This document shows positions 48,675 to 58,583 of a stretch of DNA of 64,000 nt, in pieces. A model generated the notes under the pieces. That model was not told the DNA's origin and did not search any database. It saw only the letters and a program-made list of their open reading frames with translations. A program made the translations under genes and the position numbers. This DNA comes from Trueperaceae bacterium. GTDB taxonomy: Bacteria > Deinococcota > Deinococci > Deinococcales > Trueperaceae. The DNA lies in contig DASVCN010000028.1 of the NCBI GenBank assembly GCA_036381595.1, forward strand, positions 62,001 to 126,000, given 5' to 3'. The number at the start of each line of letters is the position of its first letter. Position 1 is the first letter of the stretch.

Positions 48675-51600
48675 TCAGTGCCTGCCAGGACCGGGAACCG
48701 CCACACCCTCCGCCCGCGCCTGCAGAGAAGTGAGCAGAGCGGCCTCCAGCGAGCGGTCGCCTCCGACCTCAGCGGTGGCGTCCTCGAACTCCGGGTGAGG
48801 CGCCACCCGCTTGAAGTGGACCAGGGCCGCAGGCCAGGTCTCCAGCAGGGCGGCGGCCCTGGTACTGCCGGTCGAACGAACGTGCCTCTCCAGCAGAGCC
48901 CGCAGGAGCTGCCCGTCGAACTCCGCTTCGGCCCTCTCAACGCCCACCATCTGGTTGTTCAGTTTCGTTTCCAGCTCGTCTTCCGGGTCGTAGACGTAAG
49001 CGCTCCCGCCCGACATGCCCGCCCCGAAGTTACGTCCCGTGTAGCCGAGGATCACCGCCACACCGCCGGTCATGTACTCGCAGCCGTGGTCGCCGCACCC
49101 TTCGACGACCGCGACCGCGCCCGAGTTGCGCACGCAAAGGCGCTCACCGGCCGCTCCGGCTGCGAACAACTCTCCGCCTGTGGCGCCATAGAGAACCGTG
49201 TTCCCCATGATGACGTGGCGGCTCGTCTCGAAGTGGCTGCCCGCCGGCGGCGTGATCACGATCTCTCCGCCCGACATCCCCTTGCCCACGTAATCCTGCG
49301 CTTCTCCCTCGAGTCTGAGACTCAATCCCGGCACGGCGAAGGCCCCGAAGCTCTGACCGGCCGGGCCCCGGAAGGTGGCCCGGACGGTGCTGGGAGGCAG
49401 CCCGGAGGCGCCGTGACGGCGAGCTATCTCTCCTGAGAGGCGAGCTCCCAACGAGCGTTCGGCGTTCGACACCTGGTACTCGAGCTGCAGCCGCTGGCCC
49501 TCCTCGACCGCACTGCGGGCGTCCTGCAGCAGCCGCTCGTCGAGCGGCACCTCCGGTTCCGGCCGGTCGTTGCGCGCCTGCAGTGAACGCCGGGCGCGCT
49601 CTCCCGAAGGATCCGGGTCGGCCAGGATGGCGCTCAGGTCGAGGCGCGCCACCTTGGGCAGAGACACCTGACGCTGTCCGAGCAGGTCCACGCGGCCGAT
49701 CACCTCGTCGAGCGAGGCGAAGCCCATCTCGGCCAGGATCATCCGCACCTGTTGGGCGAGGTAGACGAAGAAGTTGACGATGTGCTCCGGTTGACCCTGG
49801 AACTTCTTGCGCAACTCCGGATCTTGCGTGGCGATGCCGACCGGGCAGGTGTTGAGGTGGCACTGGCGGATGAGGGCGCAGCCGGCGGCGACGAGGGCCG
49901 AGGTGCCGAAGCCGAACTCCTCGGCGCCCAGAAGTGCGGCGACGACGACGTCACGGCCGGTCTTGAGTCCGCCGTCCACCCGTAGCGTCACCCGTCCGCG
50001 CAGGTCGTTGGCCACGAGGACCTGTTGCGTCTCGGCCAGACCCAGTTCCCAGGGAACTCCCGCATGCTTCACCGAGGAGAGCGGGCTGGCCCCGGTGCCC
50101 CCGTCGTAGCCCGAGATCTGGATGTTGTCGGCGTAGCCTTTGACGACACCGGCCGCGATCGTTCCGACTCCAGCGGTCGACACCAGTTTCACGCCCACCC
50201 TGGCATCACGGTTGACCCGCTTGAGGTCGTAGATGAGCTGAGCCAGATCCTCGATCGAGTAGATGTCGTGGTGGGGTGGCGGGCTGATCAGGGTGACCCC
50301 CGGCACGCTGTGGCGGATGCCGGCGATCTCGGCCGTGACCTTGAAGCCCGGGATCTGTCCGCCCTCCCCAGGCTTGGAACCCTGGGCCATCTTGATCTCA
50401 ATCTCTCGCGCGTTGGCCAGGTAGTGGGCGGTAACGCCGAAGCGGCCGGAGGCCACCTGCTTGATGGCGCTGTTCGCCCAGTCTCCGGCCTTGGGATGCC
50501 AGGGAGCGTGCGACGTCTCCGGTCGGTCCCGATCGAACGGCTCGAACCGCTCGGGGTCCTCCCCGCCCTCGCCCGAGTTGCTCTTCGCACCCAGCCGGTT
50601 CATGGCGATCGCGAGGGTTTCGTGCATCTCCCTCGAGACAGATCCATGGCTCATCGCCTGGGTAGTGAAGCGCCGGACGATCGCTTCGACGGGCTCCACG
50701 TCGTCCAACGGCAGCGGCTTCTCGGCCTTCTTGAGGGTCAGGAGGTCACGCAGATTACACGCCGGCCTCTCCTCGACCTGCCGGGTGTACTCCTCGAACG
50801 CCTCGAAGCTCTCGGTCCGCACAGCCTTGTGCAACGCCTTGAAGACCGAGGGGTTATGGGCGTGGTACTCGCCGGCTTTCCGGAAGCGGTAGATGCCGCG
50901 GTCGACGAGTCCCTCCTGCTCGCCGAACGCCTCGGCGTGGAGTCGCAGGACGTCGATGGCGAAGGTCTCGATTCCCGCCCCGCCGATCCGGCTGGGAGTG
51001 CCGTAGAAGTATCTCTCGATCACGTCGCGATCGACGCCCACTGCCTCGAAGATCTGGGCGCCCCGGTAGGAGCTGATGGTCGAGATGCCCATCTTCGACA
51101 TGATCTTCAAGAGGCCCTTCTCGACGGCCTTCACGTAGTTGGCGACCGCCTCTTCCCCGCTCACCGCGATCTCGGCCTTCGCCGAGGCGGCGTCGCGAGC
51201 CGTGGCGAATGCCAGGTAGGGGTGGATCAGCGCGGCACCGTAGCCGATCAGGCAGGCGTAGTGATGGTCCTCGCGCGGTTCGCCCGTGTCGCAGACGATC
51301 GCCGCCTTGGTCCTGCGCCCCACCAGCAGGAGCCGGTGGTGAACCGCGCCGACCGCCAGTAGCATCGGCACCGGAGCCCACTCGGGGCCAACTGTCCGGT
51401 CGGAGAGGATGAGAACCGAAACGCCCGCTTCGACCTCCTCCTGGGCCCGGTCCGCGAGCTCCTCGAGGGCGTTCAGCAACCCCTCTGGGCCCTCCGAAAC
51501 GGGGAAACGGGCGTCGAGCGTCGCGGTACCGAGGTACTCCTGCTGCTTGAGCCAACCGAGCTGTCCGTCGTCGATGATCGGCGACTCGAAGCGCATCACC

Positions 51601-53276
51601 CGCGCTGCCTCGGGCTCCTCCTCGAGGAGGGAGGCGCGGGGGCCGAGGATGGTGGAGAGGGACATCACCAGCCGCTCTCGAAGGGGGTCGATGGGGGGGT
51701 TAGTGACCTGGGCGAAGCGCTGCTTGAAGTAGCGGTAGAGTCCCTGTGGCTGCTCGGAGAAGACCGCCAGCGGCGTGTCGTCGCCCATCGAACCCACCGG
51801 CATCTCGGCTGCGCCCGCCATCGGCTCGAAGATCCGGTCGTAATCCTCCTTCGAATAGCCGAAGAGCCGCTGCAGAGCGCTCAGCTCTACTGCCTCGGGC
51901 ATCCCTTCGCCACCTGCCCCTTCGGACCGTTCGGTGTCGATCCGGTAGCGCTCGACCCACTCACGGTAGGGGCGGCGCCGCGAGTAGCGCTCCTTTATCT
52001 CGGCGTCCCGCAGCAGTTTCCCCTCGAGGGTGTCGACAGCGAGCAAGCGTCCCGGGCCCAGGCGCCCCTTCTCGACGACCTGGTCGTCTGGCAACGAGAC
52101 GAGGCCGGCTTCCGAGCCTACGATCACCAGCCCGTCTGCCGTTATCCAGTACCTCTGCGGGCGCAGCCCGTTCCTGTCGAGCCCCGCGACCGCGTAGCGG
52201 CCGTCGCTCAGGGCCAGGGCGGCCGGACCGTCCCACGGCTCCATCAGGGCGGCGTGGTAGCGGTAGAAACCCTCCAGCTCGGGTGTAACGGCGGGATCGT
52301 TCTCGTACGCCTGCGGCACCATCATCATCAGCGTGTGCAGCAGGTCGCGGCCGGAGAGGGCGAGCAGTTCGAGGGCGTTGTCGAGCGCTCCGGAGTCGCT
52401 GCCGCCCGCCTCGATCACCGGCAGCAGGTCGCGAATCTCGCTCCCCCACACGTAACTCGACATCCGCGGTTCACGGGCACGCATGAAGTTGACGTTGCCC
52501 TGCAGGGTGTTGACCTCGCCGTTGTGCGCCAGGAACCGGAACGGCTGGGCTAGCGACCAGCGCGGCAGGGTGTTGGTGCTGTAGCGCTGGTGGAATACGG
52601 CGATCGCCGTGTCGAAGTCGGGATCGGCCAGGTCGCAGTAGAAGTTGGCGAGCTGATCGGCGACCATCAGCCCCTTGTAGACGATGGTCCTGCTCGAGAA
52701 GGAGGTGATGTAAGCCCGTCCCAGGCCGGCCTCGGCGAGCCGCCGTTCTATCCGCTTCCGGGTGAGGTAGAGGGTCCGCTCGAAGGCGTCGTCGGAGAGC
52801 CACTGCGGCCTCCCCAGCAGCACCTGACGGATGACCGGGCGGCGGCTGCGCGACTCCTCGCCCAGGGCGCTGTCGTCCAGCGGGGGAACTCGCCACATCA
52901 GCCTTTGCAGGGGTGAGCGGGCGATCTCATCGCGGATGAGCGCGTAGATCTTCTTGTAGGGGGCGTCGTTGGCTACGAAGAAGGTGCCCACTGCCAGGTC
53001 CCGGTCGCGGTCCAGGTGGATCCCCTGGGCTTCGAGGTCGCGGCGGAAGAGTCGGTGCGGGATCTGCGTGAGGACTCCCGCGCCGTCGCCTGACCGGCCA
53101 TCGGCGCTTACCGCGCCACGATGGGCGAGGTTCTGGAGCGCGCCGAGAGCGTGAACCAGCACGTCGTGGCTACGACGGCCACCGGAGTGTGCGACGAAGC
53201 CCACGCCGCAAGCGTCGCGTTCCCCCGGCCAGGCCAGTTCGGTGAAATCGGACAGGCGCTGGAATGGGTCAGGCAT
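48675..53276 (-). CDS. gltB: Glutamate synthase large subunit (alpha)
   Basis: A 1533-residue iron-sulfur flavoenzyme that makes two glutamates from glutamine and 2-oxoglutarate. The mature enzyme begins at Cys23 (ERDACGVGFVAH) after a short propeptide. The glutaminase domain spans residues 23-420; the FMN-binding synthase domain has the Fe-S cysteines in ALIRQCHLNTCPVG; the GXGXG domain ends the protein. KPGEGGQIPGFKV is a family signature. The ATG has GGGAG upstream; an in-frame ATG at 53354 would add residues lacking a propeptide character. gltD is not in the window. A separate promoter lies upstream. Confidence 0.97.
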   Translation of the reverse strand: MPDPFQRLSDFTELAWPGERDACGVGFVAHSGGRRSHDVLVHALGALQNLAHRGAVSADGRSGDGAGVLTQIPHRLFRRDLEAQGIHLDRDRDLAVGTFFVANDAPYKKIYALIRDEIARSPLQRLMWRVPPLDDSALGEESRSRRPVIRQVLLGRPQWLSDDAFERTLYLTRKRIERRLAEAGLGRAYITSFSSRTIVYKGLMVADQLANFYCDLADPDFDTAIAVFHQRYSTNTLPRWSLAQPFRFLAHNGEVNTLQGNVNFMRAREPRMSSYVWGSEIRDLLPVIEAGGSDSGALDNALELLALSGRDLLHTLMMMVPQAYENDPAVTPELEGFYRYHAALMEPWDGPAALALSDGRYAVAGLDRNGLRPQRYWITADGLVIVGSEAGLVSLPDDQVVEKGRLGPGRLLAVDTLEGKLLRDAEIKERYSRRRPYREWVERYRIDTERSEGAGGEGMPEAVELSALQRLFGYSKEDYDRIFEPMAGAAEMPVGSMGDDTPLAVFSEQPQGLYRYFKQRFAQVTNPPIDPLRERLVMSLSTILGPRASLLEEEPEAARVMRFESPIIDDGQLGWLKQQEYLGTATLDARFPVSEGPEGLLNALEELADRAQEEVEAGVSVLILSDRTVGPEWAPVPMLLAVGAVHHRLLLVGRRTKAAIVCDTGEPREDHHYACLIGYGAALIHPYLAFATARDAASAKAEIAVSGEEAVANYVKAVEKGLLKIMSKMGISTISSYRGAQIFEAVGVDRDVIERYFYGTPSRIGGAGIETFAIDVLRLHAEAFGEQEGLVDRGIYRFRKAGEYHAHNPSVFKALHKAVRTESFEAFEEYTRQVEERPACNLRDLLTLKKAEKPLPLDDVEPVEAIVRRFTTQAMSHGSVSREMHETLAIAMNRLGAKSNSGEGGEDPERFEPFDRDRPETSHAPWHPKAGDWANSAIKQVASGRFGVTAHYLANAREIEIKMAQGSKPGEGGQIPGFKVTAEIAGIRHSVPGVTLISPPPHHDIYSIEDLAQLIYDLKRVNRDARVGVKLVSTAGVGTIAAGVVKGYADNIQISGYDGGTGASPLSSVKHAGVPWELGLAETQQVLVANDLRGRVTLRVDGGLKTGRDVVVAALLGAEEFGFGTSALVAAGCALIRQCHLNTCPVGIATQDPELRKKFQGQPEHIVNFFVYLAQQVRMILAEMGFASLDEVIGRVDLLGQRQVSLPKVARLDLSAILADPDPSGERARRSLQARNDRPEPEVPLDERLLQDARSAVEEGQRLQLEYQVSNAERSLGARLSGEIARRHGASGLPPSTVRATFRGPAGQSFGAFAVPGLSLRLEGEAQDYVGKGMSGGEIVITPPAGSHFETSRHVIMGNTVLYGATGGELFAAGAAGERLCVRNSGAVAVVEGCGDHGCEYMTGGVAVILGYTGRNFGAGMSGGSAYVYDPEDELETKLNNQMVGVERAEAEFDGQLLRALLERHVRSTGSTRAAALLETWPAALVHFKRVAPHPEFEDATAEVGGDRSLEAALLTSLQARAEGVAVPGPGRH

Positions 53277-53415
53277 GGCTACTCTCCCTGATGATGGAAC
53301 ACGACGTCCGCTAGGGACGGAAGGGGCGATTCTCGGCTTGCAGATGGACCGCATAGGCGTGCATCGACTGGCAATTCTCTTCGGGATCGGGTGGGCGCCA
53401 GCGGCCGTGGAGGAG

Positions 53416-53445
53416 ATATTACCGTCGTGGGAGGCGGTTGGTCAA
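53416..53445 (-). promoter_or_regulatory. gltB promoter
   Basis: Minus strand TTGACC (53445-53440) and TAATAT (53421-53416) are 18 bases apart. It implies gltB can be transcribed independently of cimA upstream. Confidence 0.7.
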
Positions 53446-53447
53446 TC

Positions 53448-53474
53448 GACCGAGGGTCGCTACATCCCTCGGTC
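53448..53474. repeat. Perfect inverted repeat abutting the gltB promoter
   Basis: GACCGAGGG and CCCTCGGTC, 9-bp arms with 9-base spacer, end just two bases upstream of the -35. It could be the hairpin terminator of cimA (no T-run) or a site for an activator of gltB. Confidence 0.5.
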
Positions 53475-53614
53475 TCGACGGCATCCTACGGCCCCGGCCG
53501 GTTTCCGCCGACGATTTCGTGGGCCGGCGAACCGATGTCCCTTCGAAGGCAAGGCGGGAGCGCCTCGGTACATAGATATGCACCGACTCGGAGTGCGGGC
53601 CGAACTCGCGATCT

Positions 53615-55252
53615 TCAGGCTCGGCCCACCACTCGCTCCCGAGCGGCCCCGTCGGCCCGAGCCGCTGCTGCCGGTTCGAGTGGAACCACCCCATCCTTAT
53701 GGAGCTTGTACTCGAGGGCGTCGAGCAGCGCCTCGTAGGAGGCGTTGATGATGTCGAAGCTGGCGCCTACGGTCCCCCAGGTCTCGTCACCGTCGCTCGT
53801 CTCGAGTTGCACCCTGACCACGGCAGCCGTCCCGGTCTCGGGACCGTCGAGAACCCTCACCTTGTAGTCGACCAGCCGCAGGGCCTCGACCGCCGGGTAG
53901 AAGCGCGATAGCGCCTTCGTCAAAGCCCGGTCGAGCGCGTTGACGGGACCCTGCCCGTCGGAGGCCGTGTGCTCCAGTACGCCGCCGACCTCGAGTTTGA
54001 TCACCGCTTCGCAGCGGGGCTCGCTCTCCCCTTCACGCTTGTCCATGATGACCGAGAAGCCGTGCAGGGTGAAGTAGGGGCGGTAGTCGCCGCGGACCTT
54101 CCGGGACAGCAGCTGGAAGGAAGCCTCGGCCCCTTCGAAGGCGTAGCCGCGGTTCTCCAGCTCCTTGAGACGTGACACTACGTCGCGACTGGCGCTGCCG
54201 CCCGCCGAGAACTCCTCGCCGTACTCCTGCGACTTCGCCAGCACGTTGGCCCGTCCAGATAGCTCGGAGAGCAGGACCCGCCGGCTGTTCCCCACCAGCT
54301 CGGGAGCAAGATGCTCGTACGTCTCGGGCCTCTTGTTCACCGCCGACACGTGGATGCCACCCTTGTGGGCGAAGGCCGCGTCGCCCACGAATGCGGCCCG
54401 AACGTTCGGCTGCAGGTTGGCACGCTCGTCAACGAAGCGGGAGAGCTCGCGCAAGCCGGAGAGTCGTTGCGGCTGCGGCCGCCCGAGCTTGAAGGCCAGG
54501 TTGGGAACGATCGAGATCAGGTTGGCATTGCCGCACCGTTCACCGTAGCCGTTGATGGTGCCCTGCACCTGGCTGGCTCCCGCCTCGACCGCCGCCAGGC
54601 TGTTGGCCACCGCCAGTTCGCTGTCGTTGTGGGCGTGGATGCCGACCGGCAATCCGAAGCGGTCTCTGACCTCCCTGATGCGGGCGCCTACCTCGGCCGG
54701 CAGGGTCCCACCGTTCGTGTCGCACAGGACCAGCGTGGAGGCCCCGGCGCCAGCCGCGGCGGCCAGTGTGGCGAGGGCGTACTCCGGATCGGCGCGGTAG
54801 CCGTCGAAGAAGTGCTCGGCGTCGTAGACGACCTCGCGACCGTTGCTCCTGAGGAACGAGACCGAGCGTTCGATCATCGAGAGGTTCTCCTCCAGCGACA
54901 CCCCCAGCGCGTGAGTTACGTGCATCGTCCATGACTTGCCGAAGATCGTTACTACCTCGGTACCCACCTCCAGCAACCGGATCAGGTTCTCGTCCTCCTC
55001 CGCGGCGGAGTCACGCCGGCAGGTTGACCCGAAAGCGGTGAGACGCGCGTTGACGAGGGGTACATCGCGCATCCGCTCGAAGAAGGAGACGTCCTTCGGG
55101 TTGGAGCCCGGCCAGCCCCCCTCGATCAGATCGACCCCGAAGGCGTCGAGTCGCCTGGCGATAGCTACCTTGTCCTCGCTCGTGAAGTTGACGGCGAGGC
55201 CTTGGGTGCCGTCGCGAAGGGTGGTGTCGTAGATCTCGAGGGGCTCGTTCAT
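53615..55252 (-). CDS. cimA: (R)-citramalate synthase
   Basis: A 545-residue enzyme condensing pyruvate and acetyl-CoA to citramalate, the threonine-free start of isoleucine synthesis. It shares the leuA-type TIM barrel: LEIYDTTLRDGTQGLAVNF, HAHNDSELAVANSLAAVEAGA, GYGERCGNANL and a LeuA dimer regulatory domain (NALDRALTKAL, then VRVLDGPETGTAAVVRVQL). ETYEHLAPELVGNSRRVLLSELSGRANV distinguishes CimA from LeuA. I chose ATG 55252 because GAGGTG lies six bases before it; a GTG two codons upstream is possible. Coupled to leuA by a gap of only nine bases. Confidence 0.93.
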   Translation of the reverse strand: MNEPLEIYDTTLRDGTQGLAVNFTSEDKVAIARRLDAFGVDLIEGGWPGSNPKDVSFFERMRDVPLVNARLTAFGSTCRRDSAAEEDENLIRLLEVGTEVVTIFGKSWTMHVTHALGVSLEENLSMIERSVSFLRSNGREVVYDAEHFFDGYRADPEYALATLAAAAGAGASTLVLCDTNGGTLPAEVGARIREVRDRFGLPVGIHAHNDSELAVANSLAAVEAGASQVQGTINGYGERCGNANLISIVPNLAFKLGRPQPQRLSGLRELSRFVDERANLQPNVRAAFVGDAAFAHKGGIHVSAVNKRPETYEHLAPELVGNSRRVLLSELSGRANVLAKSQEYGEEFSAGGSASRDVVSRLKELENRGYAFEGAEASFQLLSRKVRGDYRPYFTLHGFSVIMDKREGESEPRCEAVIKLEVGGVLEHTASDGQGPVNALDRALTKALSRFYPAVEALRLVDYKVRVLDGPETGTAAVVRVQLETSDGDETWGTVGASFDIINASYEALLDALEYKLHKDGVVPLEPAAAARADGAARERVVGRA

Positions 55253-55261
55253 GGACACACC

Positions 55262-56812
<1,551 letters not shown>

Positions 56813-56848
56813 CTGGCAATGGCTCCTTTCGGGTACGAGCGGGCTTGT

Positions 56849-56953
56849 TCAGGCGGCGAGCGAAGGGGACGACCCGGGTAGTCGGTGTAGGGAGCCGAAG
56901 CCCCACCGGCCCTCCCGCCGCCGCTTCCACCTGTCGCTGCTCGTCCTGCTCAC
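56849..56953 (-). CDS. Candidate 34-codon leader ORF upstream of leuA
   Basis: GTG at 56953 is preceded by GGAG five bases earlier, starting ten bases after the ilvC stop and ending 36 bases before leuA. It encodes 34 residues with leucine at 22, 25 and 32, two of them as the rare CTA codon. A hairpin with a stable cUUCGg tetraloop overlaps it. It is also rich in Arg and Trp, so leucine sensing is uncertain, and no terminator follows. Confidence 0.3.
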   Translation of the reverse strand: MSRTSSDRWKRRREGRWGFGSLHRLPGSSPSLAA

Positions 56954-56963
56954 GCGCGCTCCT

Positions 56964-57986
56964 TCAACCCTGATTCGTTCGCGCCTGCTCCTCGGGCGCG
57001 GCGATGAACGGCATCATCTTGCGGAGCCGCCTGCCGACCTTCGACACGAGGCTCTCTTCGGTGTTGCGCCTTCCGGTGGAGAGCGTCGGCTGCCCCACCT
57101 GATTCTCGAGGAGGAACTCGCGGGCGAAGGCGCCGCTCCTGATCTCGGCCAGCACCCGCCGCATCTCGGCCCGGGTCTCGTCGGTGACGATCCGCTTGCC
57201 GGTCGCGTAGTCGCCGTACTCGGCCGTGTTCGAAACCGAGTAGCGCATCCGCTCGAAGCCGCCCTCGTAGATGAGGTCGACGATCAGCTTCATCTCGTGA
57301 ACGCACTCGAAATAGGCGATTTCCGGCTGGTAGCCGGCCTCCACCAGCGTCTGGAACCCACTCTGCATGAGAGCGGTAATGCCACCGCAGAGGACCGCCT
57401 GCTCGCCGAACAGGTCGGTCTCGGTCTCCTCTGCGAAGGTCGTCTCGATGACCCCTCCCCTGGTTCCGCCGAGCGCCTTGGCGTAGGCCAGCGCCCGCTC
57501 CTTGAGCGTGCCGCTGGCGTCCTGGTGCAGGGCCAGGAGGCAGGGAACTCCGGCCCCTTGCGTGTAGACACGGCGAACCAGGTGCCCCGGTCCCTTGGGT
57601 GCAACCATGAACACATCCACGCCCTCGGGCGCCTTCACCTGGCCGAAGTGGACGTTGAAGCCGTGAGCGAACGCGAGGGCGTTGCCTGGTTCGAGGTGCG
57701 GCTCGATCTGCTCCCGGTAGATGCGCCCCTGGACCTCGTCGGGCAGGAGGATCATCACGATGTCGCCGGCCCTGGCGGCTTCCGACACCCCCATGACCTT
57801 GAGCCCGGCTCCTTCGGCTTCCCTCCACGACGCAGACTCGCGGCGCAGGCCCACGACCACGTCGCATCCCGATTCCTTGGCGTTGAGCGCGTGGGCGTGT
57901 CCCTGCGAACCGTAGCCGATGACGGCGATCGTCTGTCCCTGGAGGTGCTCTAAGTTGGCGTCGGAGTCGTAGTAAATATTGGGCAT
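56964..57986 (-). CDS. ilvC: Ketol-acid reductoisomerase
   Basis: A 340-residue class I KARI that isomerises and reduces 2-acetolactate or 2-acetohydroxybutyrate. [20 protein letters not shown] is the NADP loop; [18 protein letters not shown] and [19 protein letters not shown] carry the metal residues; [16 protein letters not shown] and the C-terminal dimer domain follow. ATG 57986; AAGGAAGGA lies about 14 bases upstream, a long spacing. Confidence 0.97.
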   Translation of the reverse strand: MPNIYYDSDANLEHLQGQTIAVIGYGSQGHAHALNAKESGCDVVVGLRRESASWREAEGAGLKVMGVSEAARAGDIVMILLPDEVQGRIYREQIEPHLEPGNALAFAHGFNVHFGQVKAPEGVDVFMVAPKGPGHLVRRVYTQGAGVPCLLALHQDASGTLKERALAYAKALGGTRGGVIETTFAEETETDLFGEQAVLCGGITALMQSGFQTLVEAGYQPEIAYFECVHEMKLIVDLIYEGGFERMRYSVSNTAEYGDYATGKRIVTDETRAEMRRVLAEIRSGAFAREFLLENQVGQPTLSTGRRNTEESLVSKVGRRLRKMMPFIAAPEEQARTNQG

Positions 57987-58058
57987 CGCGGTAGTGTGAT
58001 TCCTTCCTTCGTTCGGTTCGAGCTTCGCTTCGGTCGCGAGCTCAGGGGGCGGAGAGGG

Positions 58059-58583
58059 TCAGGCGACCTTCTGGATGGGGCGGTGGGAGCGGTTGTCGCT
58101 GCTGGTGCGGGAGAGGGCGACCCGGCCGGTTCGGGTCAGTTCGATGATCCCGAACGGCTGCATCTGTTCGATGAATGCGCTGATCTTGTTCTCGTCACCG
58201 GTGACCTCGAAGATCAGGGCGTCACGGTGGACGTCGATGATGCGCGCGCGGAAATCCTGGGCGACCTGTCTCATCTCGACCCGATCGTCAGGAGAGCGGA
58301 CCGCCACCTTGATGAGCATTAGCTCGCGGCCAACGTAGGGAGCCTCGCTGTGGTCGATCACCTTGATCACGTCGATGAGCTTCTGCAGCTGCTTCTCGAC
58401 CTGCTCGACGGTGTCGTCCTCGCCGCTTACGACGAAAGTGGTACGGGAAACGCCCGGCTGCTCGGTCTGAGCGACCGAGAGGCTCTCGATGTTGAAGGCT
58501 CGGCGGGCGAAGAGTCCGGCGATACGGACCAGCACGCCGGGCTGGTCGCGCACGGTGACGCTCAGCACGTGGCGGTGCACCAT
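58059..58583 (-). CDS. ilvH: Acetolactate synthase small (regulatory) subunit
   Basis: A 174-residue ACT-domain protein that activates IlvB and confers valine feedback inhibition. Motifs: HVLSVTVRDQPGVLVRIAGLFARRAFNIESLSV (first ACT), SGEDDTVEQVEKQLQKLIDVIKV and the C-terminal domain (AQDFRARIIDVHRDALIFEVTGDENK). Start ATG overlaps the ilvB stop (TGATG), giving equal expression. Sequence runs over one contiguous coding frame. Confidence 0.97.
   Translation of the reverse strand: MVHRHVLSVTVRDQPGVLVRIAGLFARRAFNIESLSVAQTEQPGVSRTTFVVSGEDDTVEQVEKQLQKLIDVIKVIDHSEAPYVGRELMLIKVAVRSPDDRVEMRQVAQDFRARIIDVHRDALIFEVTGDENKISAFIEQMQPFGIIELTRTGRVALSRTSSDNRSHRPIQKVA

Larger units (their letters stand above)
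53277..53615 (-). other. Long gltB leader and promoter region
   Basis: This 338-bp gap before gltB contains its promoter (53416-53445), an inverted repeat, and a transcribed leader of about 130 bases. In the leader a 17-codon frame (ATG 53364 to TAG 53311) with no good Shine-Dalgarno can be read; I do not consider it a real gene. No riboswitch that I recognise is present. Confidence 0.5.

Noticed and set aside
53311-53364. 17-codon frame in the gltB leader
   Set aside because: No Shine-Dalgarno at proper spacing, no codon bias or residue theme related to glutamate or glutamine.
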